Below, one piece after another: positions 44,959-54,000 of a stretch of 64,000 bases of DNA. This DNA comes from JBEEOW01 sp041191405 (GTDB lineage: Bacteria > Bacteroidota > Bacteroidia > Cytophagales > UBA9547), in NCBI GenBank assembly GCA_041191405.1, contig JBEEOW010000007.1, forward strand, positions 74,974 through 138,973. Reading direction: 5' to 3'. Positions within the stretch are counted from its first letter, which is position 1, and the number at the start of each line of letters is the position of its first letter. Below the pieces are notes generated by a model. That model saw only the letters and a list, made by a program, of their open reading frames with translations, did not search any database and was not told where the DNA came from. Position numbers and translations under genes: made by a program.

Positions 44959-45679
44959 ATTTATAAAAATTTTCAAAATCTTTCAATGAAATATGACCTT
45001 CGTAATATGCTTTTCCAACAATTACGCCGAAAATATTTTTTTCATTTAGCTTAATAATATCATCCATTCCTGCCACTCCACCACTTGCAACTAGGTTTGT
45101 TTTAGGAAATTTTTCAGAAATTTCGTCGTATAAATCAAACGATGGACCTTGTAGCAAACCATCTTTAGCAACATCAGTACTTATGATTGTACTTACGCCT
45201 TTGTCGGTATAGTTTTTAATTAAATCAAAAACCGAAACTTCAGATACTTCTTGCCAGCCAGAAACAGCTACCATTTTATTACGAGCATCAGCACCTAAAA
45301 TAATTTTATCAGCGCCAAATTTACTCAACCACGACTCAAATAATTCAGGCTTTTTAACAGCAACACTACCTCCTGTAATTTGTTTAGCTCCAGCTTCAAA
45401 AGCAATTTTCAAATCTTCGTCAGATTGTAATCCACCACCGAAATCAATATGTAAGCTAGTTTGGTTAGCAATACGCTCAAGAACTTTGTGATTAATGATT
45501 TTCTTTTCTTTTGCACCGTCTAAATCTACCAAATGCAAATATTGCAAACCAGCACCTTCAAACATTTTTGCAACTTCAAGAGGATCATTATAATAACTAG
45601 TTTTTTGGTTATAATCACCTTGAGTTAAACGTACACATTTACCTCCTATAATATCAATGGCAGGAATTATTCTAATCAT
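44957..45679 (-). CDS. hisA: phosphoribosylformimino-AICAR ribotide isomerase
   Basis: HisA is the ProFAR isomerase of histidine synthesis. The 240 residues begin MIRIIPAIDIIGGKCVRLTQGD (catalytic Asp in AIDI) and include IDFGGGLQSDEDLKIAFEAGA, STDVAKDGLLQGPS (second Asp) and VASGGVAGMDDI. It shares its TIM-barrel ancestry with hisF, which lies just downstream beyond a repeat array. Confidence 0.96.
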   Translation of the reverse strand: MIRIIPAIDIIGGKCVRLTQGDYNQKTSYYNDPLEVAKMFEGAGLQYLHLVDLDGAKEKKIINHKVLERIANQTSLHIDFGGGLQSDEDLKIAFEAGAKQITGGSVAVKKPELFESWLSKFGADKIILGADARNKMVAVSGWQEVSEVSVFDLIKNYTDKGVSTIISTDVAKDGLLQGPSFDLYDEISEKFPKTNLVASGGVAGMDDIIKLNEKNIFGVIVGKAYYEGHISLKDFENFYK

Positions 45680-45708
45680 AAATTAAATAGCAATTGCTTA
45701 AGTTTACA

Positions 45709-45724
45709 AACTTACCAAAAATGC
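45709..45724 (-). promoter_or_regulatory. palindrome TAAGTTT-AC-AAACTTA containing a TAAGTTTG -7 element
   Basis: A perfect 7-bp inverted repeat with a 2-base centre 30 bases upstream of hisA. On the minus strand it contains TAAGTTTG, a TAnnTTTG match. It may be a promoter overlapped by an operator. Confidence 0.4.
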
Positions 45725-45786
45725 CTTAGATTTGAAGTGAAAATTTGATTAATTAGTAAAATCTAAGATTAAATTATACTTTAACC

Positions 45787-46638
45787 TCACCTCCCACTTT
45801 TAAACCTACCACCAATTACATTTGGTATTCGCCAAAATTCTTTGTTTTTATCTGTAGGATAAGTAGTTGAAATATAACTTCCCATTTTGGCAATTTCTGT
45901 TTCACCAACTTTAATGTACAAACTAGCTTCTGGTCCGCCTTCTAAATAAACAGCATTTTTAAGTTTAACAGGAAACCATAACATGTACTGAATCATCTCT
46001 TTATGCGTATATGGCGAACGATTAAAAATGAAATATAAGTTATTATCAAAATCATGTGCAGCTATAATCATCGAACATGATTGTTTCTTTTTATCCCACG
46101 AAAGTGGAATACCATCACAATCTAACATGCGCATACACTGTGAATAAGAATTATATTTCAACTTAACTGAATCCCAAATGGCACAATTTAAATCTAAAAT
46201 TGAAAACGGATTCAATGCAGTATCTTTGGGGTTAAATGCCATCAAACCATTGTAACTGGGCTTAAAAACTGGATTATTAAAATGCGAGTAATTTTGCATA
46301 AAACCATCATTTTCAAGCATATTGGCAAGGTTATACATGCCTGCATTTACTACAAAATTAAGTTGAAAAGTATCAGCCCATTCTTTTACTGTTCTTCGTT
46401 TTTGCTTTTGCTCAGAAGCAGTTAGTAAATAAAAATCGAATTTTGATGGATTGATTTTTAAAACACTAATTTTTGAATCGTTTACAATAGATTTTTTCGG
46501 AGCAACTACTTCTGCAAACTCAATACCTGTGGCTAAAGTTTTCCATTGAAATCGTTCTTTAAAAGCAATTGAATCTTGTCCAAAAACTTGAATCGAAAAC
46601 AAGAATAAAATATTAATAATTAAAAACTTACAATTCAT
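45787..46638 (-). CDS. exported phosphodiester glycosidase-like protein (DUF2233/NAGPA type)
   Basis: I favour the ATG at 46638 (MNCKFLIINILFLFSIQVFGQ), which begins a better signal peptide than the ATG at 46647. The 283-residue protein carries NFVVNAGMYN and YLEGGPEASLYI, typical of the NAGPA/DUF2233 fold. Family members cleave phosphodiester-linked sugars; the substrate here is unknown. It overlaps the preceding gene by 11 bases, implying coupling. Confidence 0.75.
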   Translation of the reverse strand: MNCKFLIINILFLFSIQVFGQDSIAFKERFQWKTLATGIEFAEVVAPKKSIVNDSKISVLKINPSKFDFYLLTASEQKQKRRTVKEWADTFQLNFVVNAGMYNLANMLENDGFMQNYSHFNNPVFKPSYNGLMAFNPKDTALNPFSILDLNCAIWDSVKLKYNSYSQCMRMLDCDGIPLSWDKKKQSCSMIIAAHDFDNNLYFIFNRSPYTHKEMIQYMLWFPVKLKNAVYLEGGPEASLYIKVGETEIAKMGSYISTTYPTDKNKEFWRIPNVIGGRFKSGR

Positions 46639-47743
46639 TCCAATCAAATTTTTTGCTTCTCATAGGGAATAAATCATATAATTCTCCTGAATAATAAAAC
46701 TGATATGCCAAAGCACCAAATGAATATTTTTTTTCATGAACAATTATCGTTGAACCACCAACTCTAGGATTGCTTTTAGGCACCGATTGTGGAAAACCTA
46801 CATTAAATAAGGTTGCCAATATTTCTGGACGTTCATCAATTGGAAAACCAGCTCTCTCCCACTGCATTTTAACTTGTTTTAAAAAAACTGCTGCATACAT
46901 GTAAGAATAATAGTGGTTTTTAAATGTGGTTAATCTGTCAAATCGCTCTTTTTCAATATTATCTGTTTTAAAATCAAGCAAATGTTCATATTTTTTGCCA
47001 ATGTAATATTTGCTTGTACTGTCTTTCAAGTATGCTTCAATATGTTGTGCAGTAAGTTCTTTTATACCTGTAACACCTAATGAGAATTTTGATTCAACAG
47101 AAAGTATTTTCAACGGACCAATCCATCGTTTGTAAGCCTCTCTATCTGAGTTAAATAAACGTATTTGCTCTCCAACCAAACAAGCCACAATTAATCTTTC
47201 TTCTACATCGGTTTGCTTTGCTACTGAGTCAATTAGCTTTTTATCTTTAGCTACTGCAATTTTAAAATCAGCCCATTCTGCAATATTCATCCACTCAAAA
47301 ACACTCAACTGATTAACGGAATCTGACTTTGTTTCTACCTGTTTAATCTTCTCTAATTCAGCCATGTATGCTATATTATTTTGAAGATTAATATCAACAG
47401 CATCAAGCATTTTCAATACTTCTTTAATATCAGCTCCTTTTTGCATTACATCCAAGATGTATTGTGCATTTTTAGGATAGTATTTATTTAAGGTTAAAAT
47501 ACGCTGTAAAGCTTGATATTTGTACATTTCAATTTTTGAAGTATCCAACTTAAACTGCTGATTATATTGGTCTTTCATTTCTTGAAAATAGCGATTATTA
47601 GCATCGACATCTCCTTTTTGGTCGGTTAAACGAAATTGAATTGCCATGTACGAAGCAGACAAGAAAAATCCAATTACTGCAAAGATTAATATTAGTATGT
47701 AGGTTGGGATTTTAACCCATTTTTTAGTAAAAAACTTTTTCAA
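46628..47743 (-). CDS. membrane-anchored lytic-transglycosylase-like protein
   Basis: A 371-residue protein with one N-terminal membrane helix (residues about 12-35) and a periplasmic domain. VACLVGEQIRLF, FSLGVTGIKELTAQHIEAYL and TLFNVGFPQSVPKSNPRVGG resemble lysozyme/transglycosylase-like proteins, with a Glu in the position of a catalytic acid. The match is by motif only. It heads a two-gene cluster with the DUF2233 protein; both are exported and may act on cell-wall or polymer material. Confidence 0.6.
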   Translation of the reverse strand: MKKFFTKKWVKIPTYILILIFAVIGFFLSASYMAIQFRLTDQKGDVDANNRYFQEMKDQYNQQFKLDTSKIEMYKYQALQRILTLNKYYPKNAQYILDVMQKGADIKEVLKMLDAVDINLQNNIAYMAELEKIKQVETKSDSVNQLSVFEWMNIAEWADFKIAVAKDKKLIDSVAKQTDVEERLIVACLVGEQIRLFNSDREAYKRWIGPLKILSVESKFSLGVTGIKELTAQHIEAYLKDSTSKYYIGKKYEHLLDFKTDNIEKERFDRLTTFKNHYYSYMYAAVFLKQVKMQWERAGFPIDERPEILATLFNVGFPQSVPKSNPRVGGSTIIVHEKKYSFGALAYQFYYSGELYDLFPMRSKKFDWNEL

Positions 47744-47828
47744 TTTCTAGTTAAATAAATGTTACTTTACAAAAATATACAATTAGCAGTATTATCTCAA
47801 TAAATTCTAGTTTTGAATTTGAAATGAT

Positions 47829-47880
47829 TGTAAGATTTTAGACGTTAGACGTTAGACTTAAGACTTAAGACAATCTATTT
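47829..47880. repeat. degenerate tandem repeat array (TTAGACG / GACTTAA units)
   Basis: Units GATTTTAGACGTTAGACGTTAG and ACTTAAGACTTAAGAC lie upstream of the DCC-protein gene. It is the smallest member of the dispersed array family and may overlap the promoter of that gene. Confidence 0.55.
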
Positions 47881-47906
47881 AAGTTACTTAATAATCAATA
47901 CTTAAA

Positions 47907-48317
47907 ATGAAAAACCAGCTTATTAACGAACAAATAGTTTTTTTTGATGGAATTTGTGTGTTCTGCAATAAGTCAATCAATTTACTTGAGGATTTAGATA
48001 AAAATGACAAATTCAAATTTGCAACTTTACAAAGCGAAACTGCAAAAGAATTACTTCCTGAAAGTTTAACAGTTGGCGACTTAAAATCATTGGTATTTTA
48101 TAAACGAGGCAATATATTTTTAAAATCAAGTGCTGTAATTGAAATAGTTGCTCAGCTGGGTGGATTTTGGAAAATTGTTAAAATTGCGTACATCATTCCT
48201 TCAATTATAAGAAATGTATTTTATGATTTAATAGCAAAAAATAGATACAATTGGTTTGGTAAAAATGACGCATGTAGATTACCTAATGCTAACAATAAAC
48301 ATAAATATTTAGAATAA
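47907..48317 (+). CDS. DCC-family thiol-disulfide oxidoreductase-like protein (DUF393)
   Basis: A 136-residue protein starting with VFFDGICVFCNKSINLL: the DGxCxxC form of the DCC family, with a second Cys at NDACRLPN. These thioredoxin-fold proteins are predicted redox enzymes of the cytoplasm; the substrate is unknown. Monocistronic with its own terminator. Confidence 0.88.
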   Translation: MKNQLINEQIVFFDGICVFCNKSINLLEDLDKNDKFKFATLQSETAKELLPESLTVGDLKSLVFYKRGNIFLKSSAVIEIVAQLGGFWKIVKIAYIIPSIIRNVFYDLIAKNRYNWFGKNDACRLPNANNKHKYLE

Positions 48318-48352
48318 AAAAGCCTTAACAAATTAATATTAAGGCTTTTAAA
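48317..48352 (+). terminator. intrinsic terminator after the DCC gene
   Basis: AAAAGCCTTAA (48318-48328) pairs with TTAAGGCTTTT (48339-48349) around a 10-base loop. It faces the convergent SPFH gene and may serve both. Confidence 0.75.
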
Positions 48353-48374
48353 AGTAAATCAATAAGGTGATTTT

Positions 48375-49304
48375 TTATAATTTATTAGAACCAACTTTTT
48401 GAATTGCCATCATTTGTTTCATGCTTTTTTCCATTCCTTCAGTACTTCCATCAAGGAAAATAACATTGCCATTACCAGATTCAGCAAAGTTTTTAATTGC
48501 CTCAGTCCACATACTGAATAAAATCACGCTCGTATCAAGATTTGCTTCCTGTAACTGAATAGCAGCATCAGTCATACCTGCAGCAACTTCTTTTCTAAAT
48601 AATGCAACACCTTGTCCACGTAATTGCGCAGCTTCACGTTCAGCTTCTGCAGCAATTTTGATAGCATTTCCTTCTGCCTCAGCAGCTTTTGTTTTTGTAA
48701 TTAACAATGCTTGACCTTCATTTTCAGCTGCTGCTTTTAAGTTATTACTAGCTACAACTTTACTCATTGATTCAAGAATTACTTTATCAAACGTAATGTC
48801 ATTAATCTGTAAATCAAGTAAATGATACCCCCACTCTTCAAGTAATTGATCAATTTGATCTTTAACATATTCAACTAAATCTCTTCTTAAAGCTAATATT
48901 TCCGATTGTTTTTTAGTAGCTACAAACGAACGTATAGTTCCCTCAATTGTTCTTGTTAAAGCTTGCATTAAATCTTGCGTAGAAAAGAATTTAAAAGCTA
49001 CCTTTTTAACAGTCTCCTCACTTTCATTTTGCACAGCAAACAAAAGCATACTTTTAAAATAAACATTTGCTTGGTCATTCGTTACAGCTTGAAATTCCAT
49101 TTCAACTGAACGGTTTTGAATACTTATTTTGCGATTAATTTGCTCAATAAATGGTATCAAAAAGTTCAAACCCGGACGAGCAACTCGTCTGTATTTACCA
49201 AAAACGGTAATAACCCCAACAGTACCTTGTTGAATTGTTTTTAAACCAGAAAATAAAATTATTAAAACTGGTACTAAGTAAAGTAGATAAATCATTTTTT
49301 CCAT
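48375..49304 (-). CDS. SPFH (stomatin/prohibitin-like) membrane protein
   Basis: A 309-residue protein with an N-terminal membrane helix (residues 4-20) and the SPFH domain (VGVITVFGKYRRVARPGLNFLIPF ... QSEILALRRDLVEYVKDQI). A charged coiled-coil follows (about 195-250, Ala/Glu-rich). Family members organise membrane microdomains or regulate proteases. No NfeD partner is adjacent. It is the last gene of a cluster with the MBL-fold hydrolase and a small protein. Confidence 0.88.
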   Translation of the reverse strand: MEKMIYLLYLVPVLIILFSGLKTIQQGTVGVITVFGKYRRVARPGLNFLIPFIEQINRKISIQNRSVEMEFQAVTNDQANVYFKSMLLFAVQNESEETVKKVAFKFFSTQDLMQALTRTIEGTIRSFVATKKQSEILALRRDLVEYVKDQIDQLLEEWGYHLLDLQINDITFDKVILESMSKVVASNNLKAAAENEGQALLITKTKAAEAEGNAIKIAAEAEREAAQLRGQGVALFRKEVAAGMTDAAIQLQEANLDTSVILFSMWTEAIKNFAESGNGNVIFLDGSTEGMEKSMKQMMAIQKVGSNKL

Positions 49305-49363
49305 AATTTCTTAAAGTATTTTTGCAATGATAATAATAATCAACTAATTAAAATAATTTTCGA

Positions 49364-50125
49364 TTAAATATTCAATTTTAAACCATCATAAGCAAGTTCC
49401 ACATTTTCAGGTAGTTCTTTTTCAATTTCTCGGTGTAAACCTAACCTATGGCTAATATGTGTTAAATATGCTTTTTCCGGTTTAATTATTTCTATCATTT
49501 CAAGTGCTTGTAGTAATGTGAAATGAGAAATATGAGCTTGCTTTTGTAAACCATTCAAAACCAATACTTTTGTACCTTTAATTTTCTCAATTTCAGAATC
49601 ACTTATAAAATTAGCATCAGTGATATAAGTAAAATCATTAATTCTGAATCCAAAAACAGGTAGTTTGTGATGTAAAACTTCAATAGGAATTATTTTTACT
49701 CCTTCCGCTTCAAAATTATGATTAGTAATTTCAATCATATCAACCTGAGGTACACCAGGATAATTACGATTTTCAAAAATATAGGCAAACTCTTGTTGAA
49801 TTTGATTTAAAACAGACTTACGAGCATAAATTGGCATTGCTTTTTGAGCTTTGTAATTAAATGCACGAATATCGTCCATGCCAGCAGTGTGGTCTTTATG
49901 TTCGTGTGTAAATAGTATAGCATCTAAACTTTTAACTTGCTCACGTAAAAGCTGTTGTCTAAAATCAGGACCAGTATCAATACACAATGTTTTTCCATCT
50001 ACTTCTATCAAAACAGATGAACGCAAGCGTTTATCTCTAAAATCAAGAGATGAACAAACTTCGCAATCACAAGCAATAACTGGAACACCTTGCGAAGTGC
50101 CTGTACCTAAAAATGTAACTTTCAA
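49364..50125 (-). CDS. MBL-fold metallo-hydrolase (PhnP-like)
   Basis: A 253-residue metallo-beta-lactamase-fold hydrolase. The metal motif is LFTHEHKDHTAGMDDIRAFN (HxHxDH), followed by DANFISDSEIEK, LTHISHRLG and a lead-in GTGTSQGVPVIACDCEVC. This resembles phosphodiesterases of the PhnP/cyclic nucleotide type, with Cys-rich metal ligands near the N-terminus. No phn genes are nearby. The ATG overlaps the preceding stop by 4 bases. Confidence 0.88.
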   Translation of the reverse strand: MKVTFLGTGTSQGVPVIACDCEVCSSLDFRDKRLRSSVLIEVDGKTLCIDTGPDFRQQLLREQVKSLDAILFTHEHKDHTAGMDDIRAFNYKAQKAMPIYARKSVLNQIQQEFAYIFENRNYPGVPQVDMIEITNHNFEAEGVKIIPIEVLHHKLPVFGFRINDFTYITDANFISDSEIEKIKGTKVLVLNGLQKQAHISHFTLLQALEMIEIIKPEKAYLTHISHRLGLHREIEKELPENVELAYDGLKLNI

Positions 50126-50415
50126 AGATTTAGCTCGGTTTGTTGTAATTCAAGTAATAGACTTCTATTTTTTTCACTCAATGATTGAATGTCAAGATGT
50201 AAGTCTTTAAGGATTTCTACAATACAATTAATTTTACCTTCTAATGGATAAAACTTATTGATTATCACAACTTTTTGTTCTTTTAAAACACAGTAACCCG
50301 ATTTAAAATTACCTTTTTCGTAACGTAATATAAAATCAGATTCTGCAAAAATATCCTCTAGCTTGTGTAAAAAAGCAGAAGTATATTTTACAAAATGATG
50401 TGATTTATGTTCCAT
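50122..50415 (-). CDS. small cytoplasmic protein of unknown function
   Basis: A 97-residue soluble protein (EHKSHHFVKYTSAF ... YCVLKEQKVVIINKFYPLEGKI ... SLLLELQQTELNL). No family is recognised; a hairpin of strands followed by a helix is suggested. It overlaps the MBL-fold gene by 4 bases (ATGA), so the two are coupled. Confidence 0.65.
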   Translation of the reverse strand: MEHKSHHFVKYTSAFLHKLEDIFAESDFILRYEKGNFKSGYCVLKEQKVVIINKFYPLEGKINCIVEILKDLHLDIQSLSEKNRSLLLELQQTELNL

Positions 50416-50523
50416 TTTAATTAATTAAGAATTAGTAATTAAGAAATAATAACAATATTAAAACAACAATATACGATTTAAATAACTGTTATTAAATTCA
50501 TTATAAACTAAATACTCAAGTTA

Positions 50524-50895
50524 TTATTCAACATATTTTTTTACCATTTCAACCAATAAATCAAAATTTAAAGGTTTAGGTAAAAATTCATTTATTCCTA
50601 TTGATTGGAAAAATTCAAAAGTATGGTTTTGAGCATTCCCTGAAATTGCTATTAATGGTGTTTTAGCTTTAGTTGCATCATCAAGTGAACGTATAGCTTT
50701 TGCACAATCAATACCGTTCATTATTGGCATATTAATATCTAACAAAATCACATCTACTTGATTATTAGCTAAATATTCTAATACATCTCTTCCATTTTTA
50801 ACTGGAACAATTTTATAATTCTGAAATGATAAAATTCTTTTTGTTAAATTTTGAATTACAGAGCTATCTTCTGCAACTAAAACGGTCTTTTCCAT
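50524..50895 (-). CDS. single-domain CheY-like response regulator
   Basis: A 123-residue receiver domain. The acidic pocket is AEDSS, the phosphoacceptor is D53 in ILLDINMPIMNG, and KP (LPKPLNF) carries the conserved Lys. It lacks an output domain and could be a phosphate shuttle. It lies 133 bases downstream of the large hybrid kinase, which is the most likely partner. Confidence 0.9.
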   Translation of the reverse strand: MEKTVLVAEDSSVIQNLTKRILSFQNYKIVPVKNGRDVLEYLANNQVDVILLDINMPIMNGIDCAKAIRSLDDATKAKTPLIAISGNAQNHTFEFFQSIGINEFLPKPLNFDLLVEMVKKYVE

Positions 50896-51028
50896 AATTT
50901 ATAGGGATATGTTACTTTTAACAAAACTAAGAAATTTGTTAATATTTCTACAATTTATTGAAATATTTTTATTCCACTAAATTTGTAATTAATATCAATA
51001 TTGAGAAATATACTTGGATGACATAATT

Positions 51029-54000
51029 TTATCCAAAACACTTTTCAATATTTACAAATTCAACAAATGATTCAAACCTCTGAACTAATAAATTTAAGTT
51101 ACTTTCTAAATCTGAATAATCCATTATTTTTAGTTTTGAATCAAGTATTGTTGAAATTTCTGTAATTTGAAGTAATCCTAATGTACCAGCACTACCTTTA
51201 ATTGTATGAATATGTGATCTTAATTGCTGAAAATCTGACACTTCAAAAGCATGTAAAGATTGAGTTATTAGCACATTGGACTCTTCAATAAAATCATTCC
51301 ACATATCCTGAAGTAATTCTATGCCACCATATTTCATTAATTGAGCTCTTACTTCTTCGTCAATGATAGGTAAATCTGAATTAGGAACTATATTTTCAAG
51401 TTTTATTACAGATGATTCATCATTGATTGAATCTATATTTTTAATTGATTCAGGCAACCATTCCACTATTTTACTTATCAATGATTCTGGTCTGATGGGT
51501 TTTGAAATATAATCGTCCATACCAGCATCAATAAATTTCAGTTTATCATCTTTCATTGAATATGCAGTCATGGCAATAATTGGAGGAATTATTTTGTTTT
51601 TAATAGTACTCCTAATCTCTTGCATTGCTGTAACACCATCCATTACAGGCATTTGTATATCCATTAAAATCAATTGATAATTATTAGCTTTTACTTTATC
51701 AATTGCTTCAATTCCATTTGTTGCTAAATCTACTGAACAATGATAGCTTTTTAAAATCTCCGAAGCTACTTTTCTATTCACACTATTATCATCAACAACT
51801 AAAATTGCAACACCATTTAAGTTAACATCTTGATGAATATTTACTTTATTTTGTTGTGGAATTTCAAAAGGTTCGCAAGTAGGTACTAAAAATGTAAACC
51901 AAAACGAACTACCATGATTCACTTTTGATTTTACCCCAATTGTACCATTCATCATTTCGCACAACTGCTTAGAAATCACCAATCCTAAACCAGTACCACT
52001 AAATGATTTTGTTGATGAATTATCTATTTGTGAAAAGGTATTAAACAATAATGCTAAATTCTCTTTTGCAATTCCAATTCCTGTATCAATAATGGATGCT
52101 TTTAGTAAACATTTGTTTTTTACACTTGATTTTTGCTTTTCAACTTGAATGGTTACACTGCCTTTATCGGTAAATTTAATGGCATTACTTGTTAAGTTTG
52201 CCAAAATTTGAATTAATCGAGTTTCATCAGCTACAACATATAACGGAACATCTTCCTCAATTTTAAAAATCAATTCAATTCCCTTATTTTTAGCCTGTTG
52301 AGAAAATAAACCAATTAATTTATCTAAGGTATTTTGTAAATAAATTGGTTGAGGTTTAAGTTGCATTTTACCAGCCTCAATCTTACTTAAATCCAAAATA
52401 TCATTTAGTATATTTAATAAAGTTTCAGATGAACGTTTGATTGTATTTACATAATCTTTTTGATTTGCATCTAATGGCGACATATCCAAAATATCAATCA
52501 TACCAATAATTCCGTTCATTGGAGTACGAATTTCATGGCTCATATTTGCCAAAAACAATTCTTTAACTTTTAATGATTTTTCAGCTATTTCTTTGGCATT
52601 AATTAAATCTTGTTCTGTCTTTTTAAGGAAGGTAATATCTCTTGCAACTCCCTCTGTAGCAATGGCTTCACGTTTATTATTAAATACAACTCGAATATTC
52701 GAGATGGTTTGAATTTCTGAACCATCTTTTCTACGGATACGCACCTCAAAGTTACGAACAGAGCCTGTTCTGAGTAGTTGTTTAAGTAACTTCTCTTGTT
52801 TCTTAGCATTCACGTAATAATCAGAAATTTTCTTTCCAATCATTTCTTGTGGAGTGTAACCTGTTAATTCATATACCGATGGACTTATCAATGTAATTCG
52901 CCCTAAGGAATCTGTTTGGTAATATATATCTTGGAAAGATTCAAATATACTTCTGAATTTCTCCTCTCTTTCTTGAATTGCTAATTCTGCATTTTTCTTT
53001 TCAGTAATATCATGACTTATACCTGAAACTTCTTCTATTTTTCCTTCAGATGATATAATCGGATTCAAATAGGTTTCTCGCCAAATTTGAATATTTTTAT
53101 TCTGTTTATCAGAGATATAAGTTTCATAATGTTGAGGTATTCCTTGAAAAGCTAATCTATATTTCTCAAAAACAAAATCTCTAAATGATTCATCTGAAAT
53201 AATTAATTTTTGTTCTTGTTGAATATTATCAGTAAATAAATTTACACCATGATGAAAATATATTGCATCTGCATAGTTTTGATTGAATGATGTCAACTCA
53301 ATCTTCTGATTTACAGACCAAATTAAGTGCGAACTCGATTCAAAAATAGAACGTAATCTTGAAGTTTGGTCTGCAATTTTGGCTTCTTTAATTTTTCTAT
53401 CAATGGCAAGGGCTATTTGACTAGATACAAAGTCGAGCATTTCAAGATGCCTTTGTTTGTATTTGTTTTTATCAGAATAACTTTTTACTGCAATTGCTCC
53501 AATTATCTTATTTTCAAGCCTTAATGGTACTCCCATCCATATTTTAGGAAGTCGACCAATTAATTCTATTTCATTATTTTCACTTAGTTTTAATATATCT
53601 TCTTCATACAAAAACAAAGCTTTCCCTTGTTTTAAAGTATATTCCGACAGCCCTTTTCCCACAATTCTATGCGATGAACTAATCACTCCAGGATTATTTT
53701 CATCAACATAATAAGGGAAATTCAATTGTTGATGTTCGTTATCAATTAAGGCAACGTGAAAGTTATTAACATCAATATATTGTTTCAGAAGTTTATGAAT
53801 ATCAAGGTATAAACTCTCAAGGTTATCACTTTTTACCGCTAAATTTGCTATTGAATAAAATAGCGTTTGAGCCCTTTCAGCCCTAATTCTTGATGTATTA
53901 TTATGGAAAATTCCCCTAAACTCAGTTGCAGTACCGTTTACAATTCTACAGTTTACCGAGCAAGAAACATATACATTTTTACCTTCCTTGGTTTGAAGTA

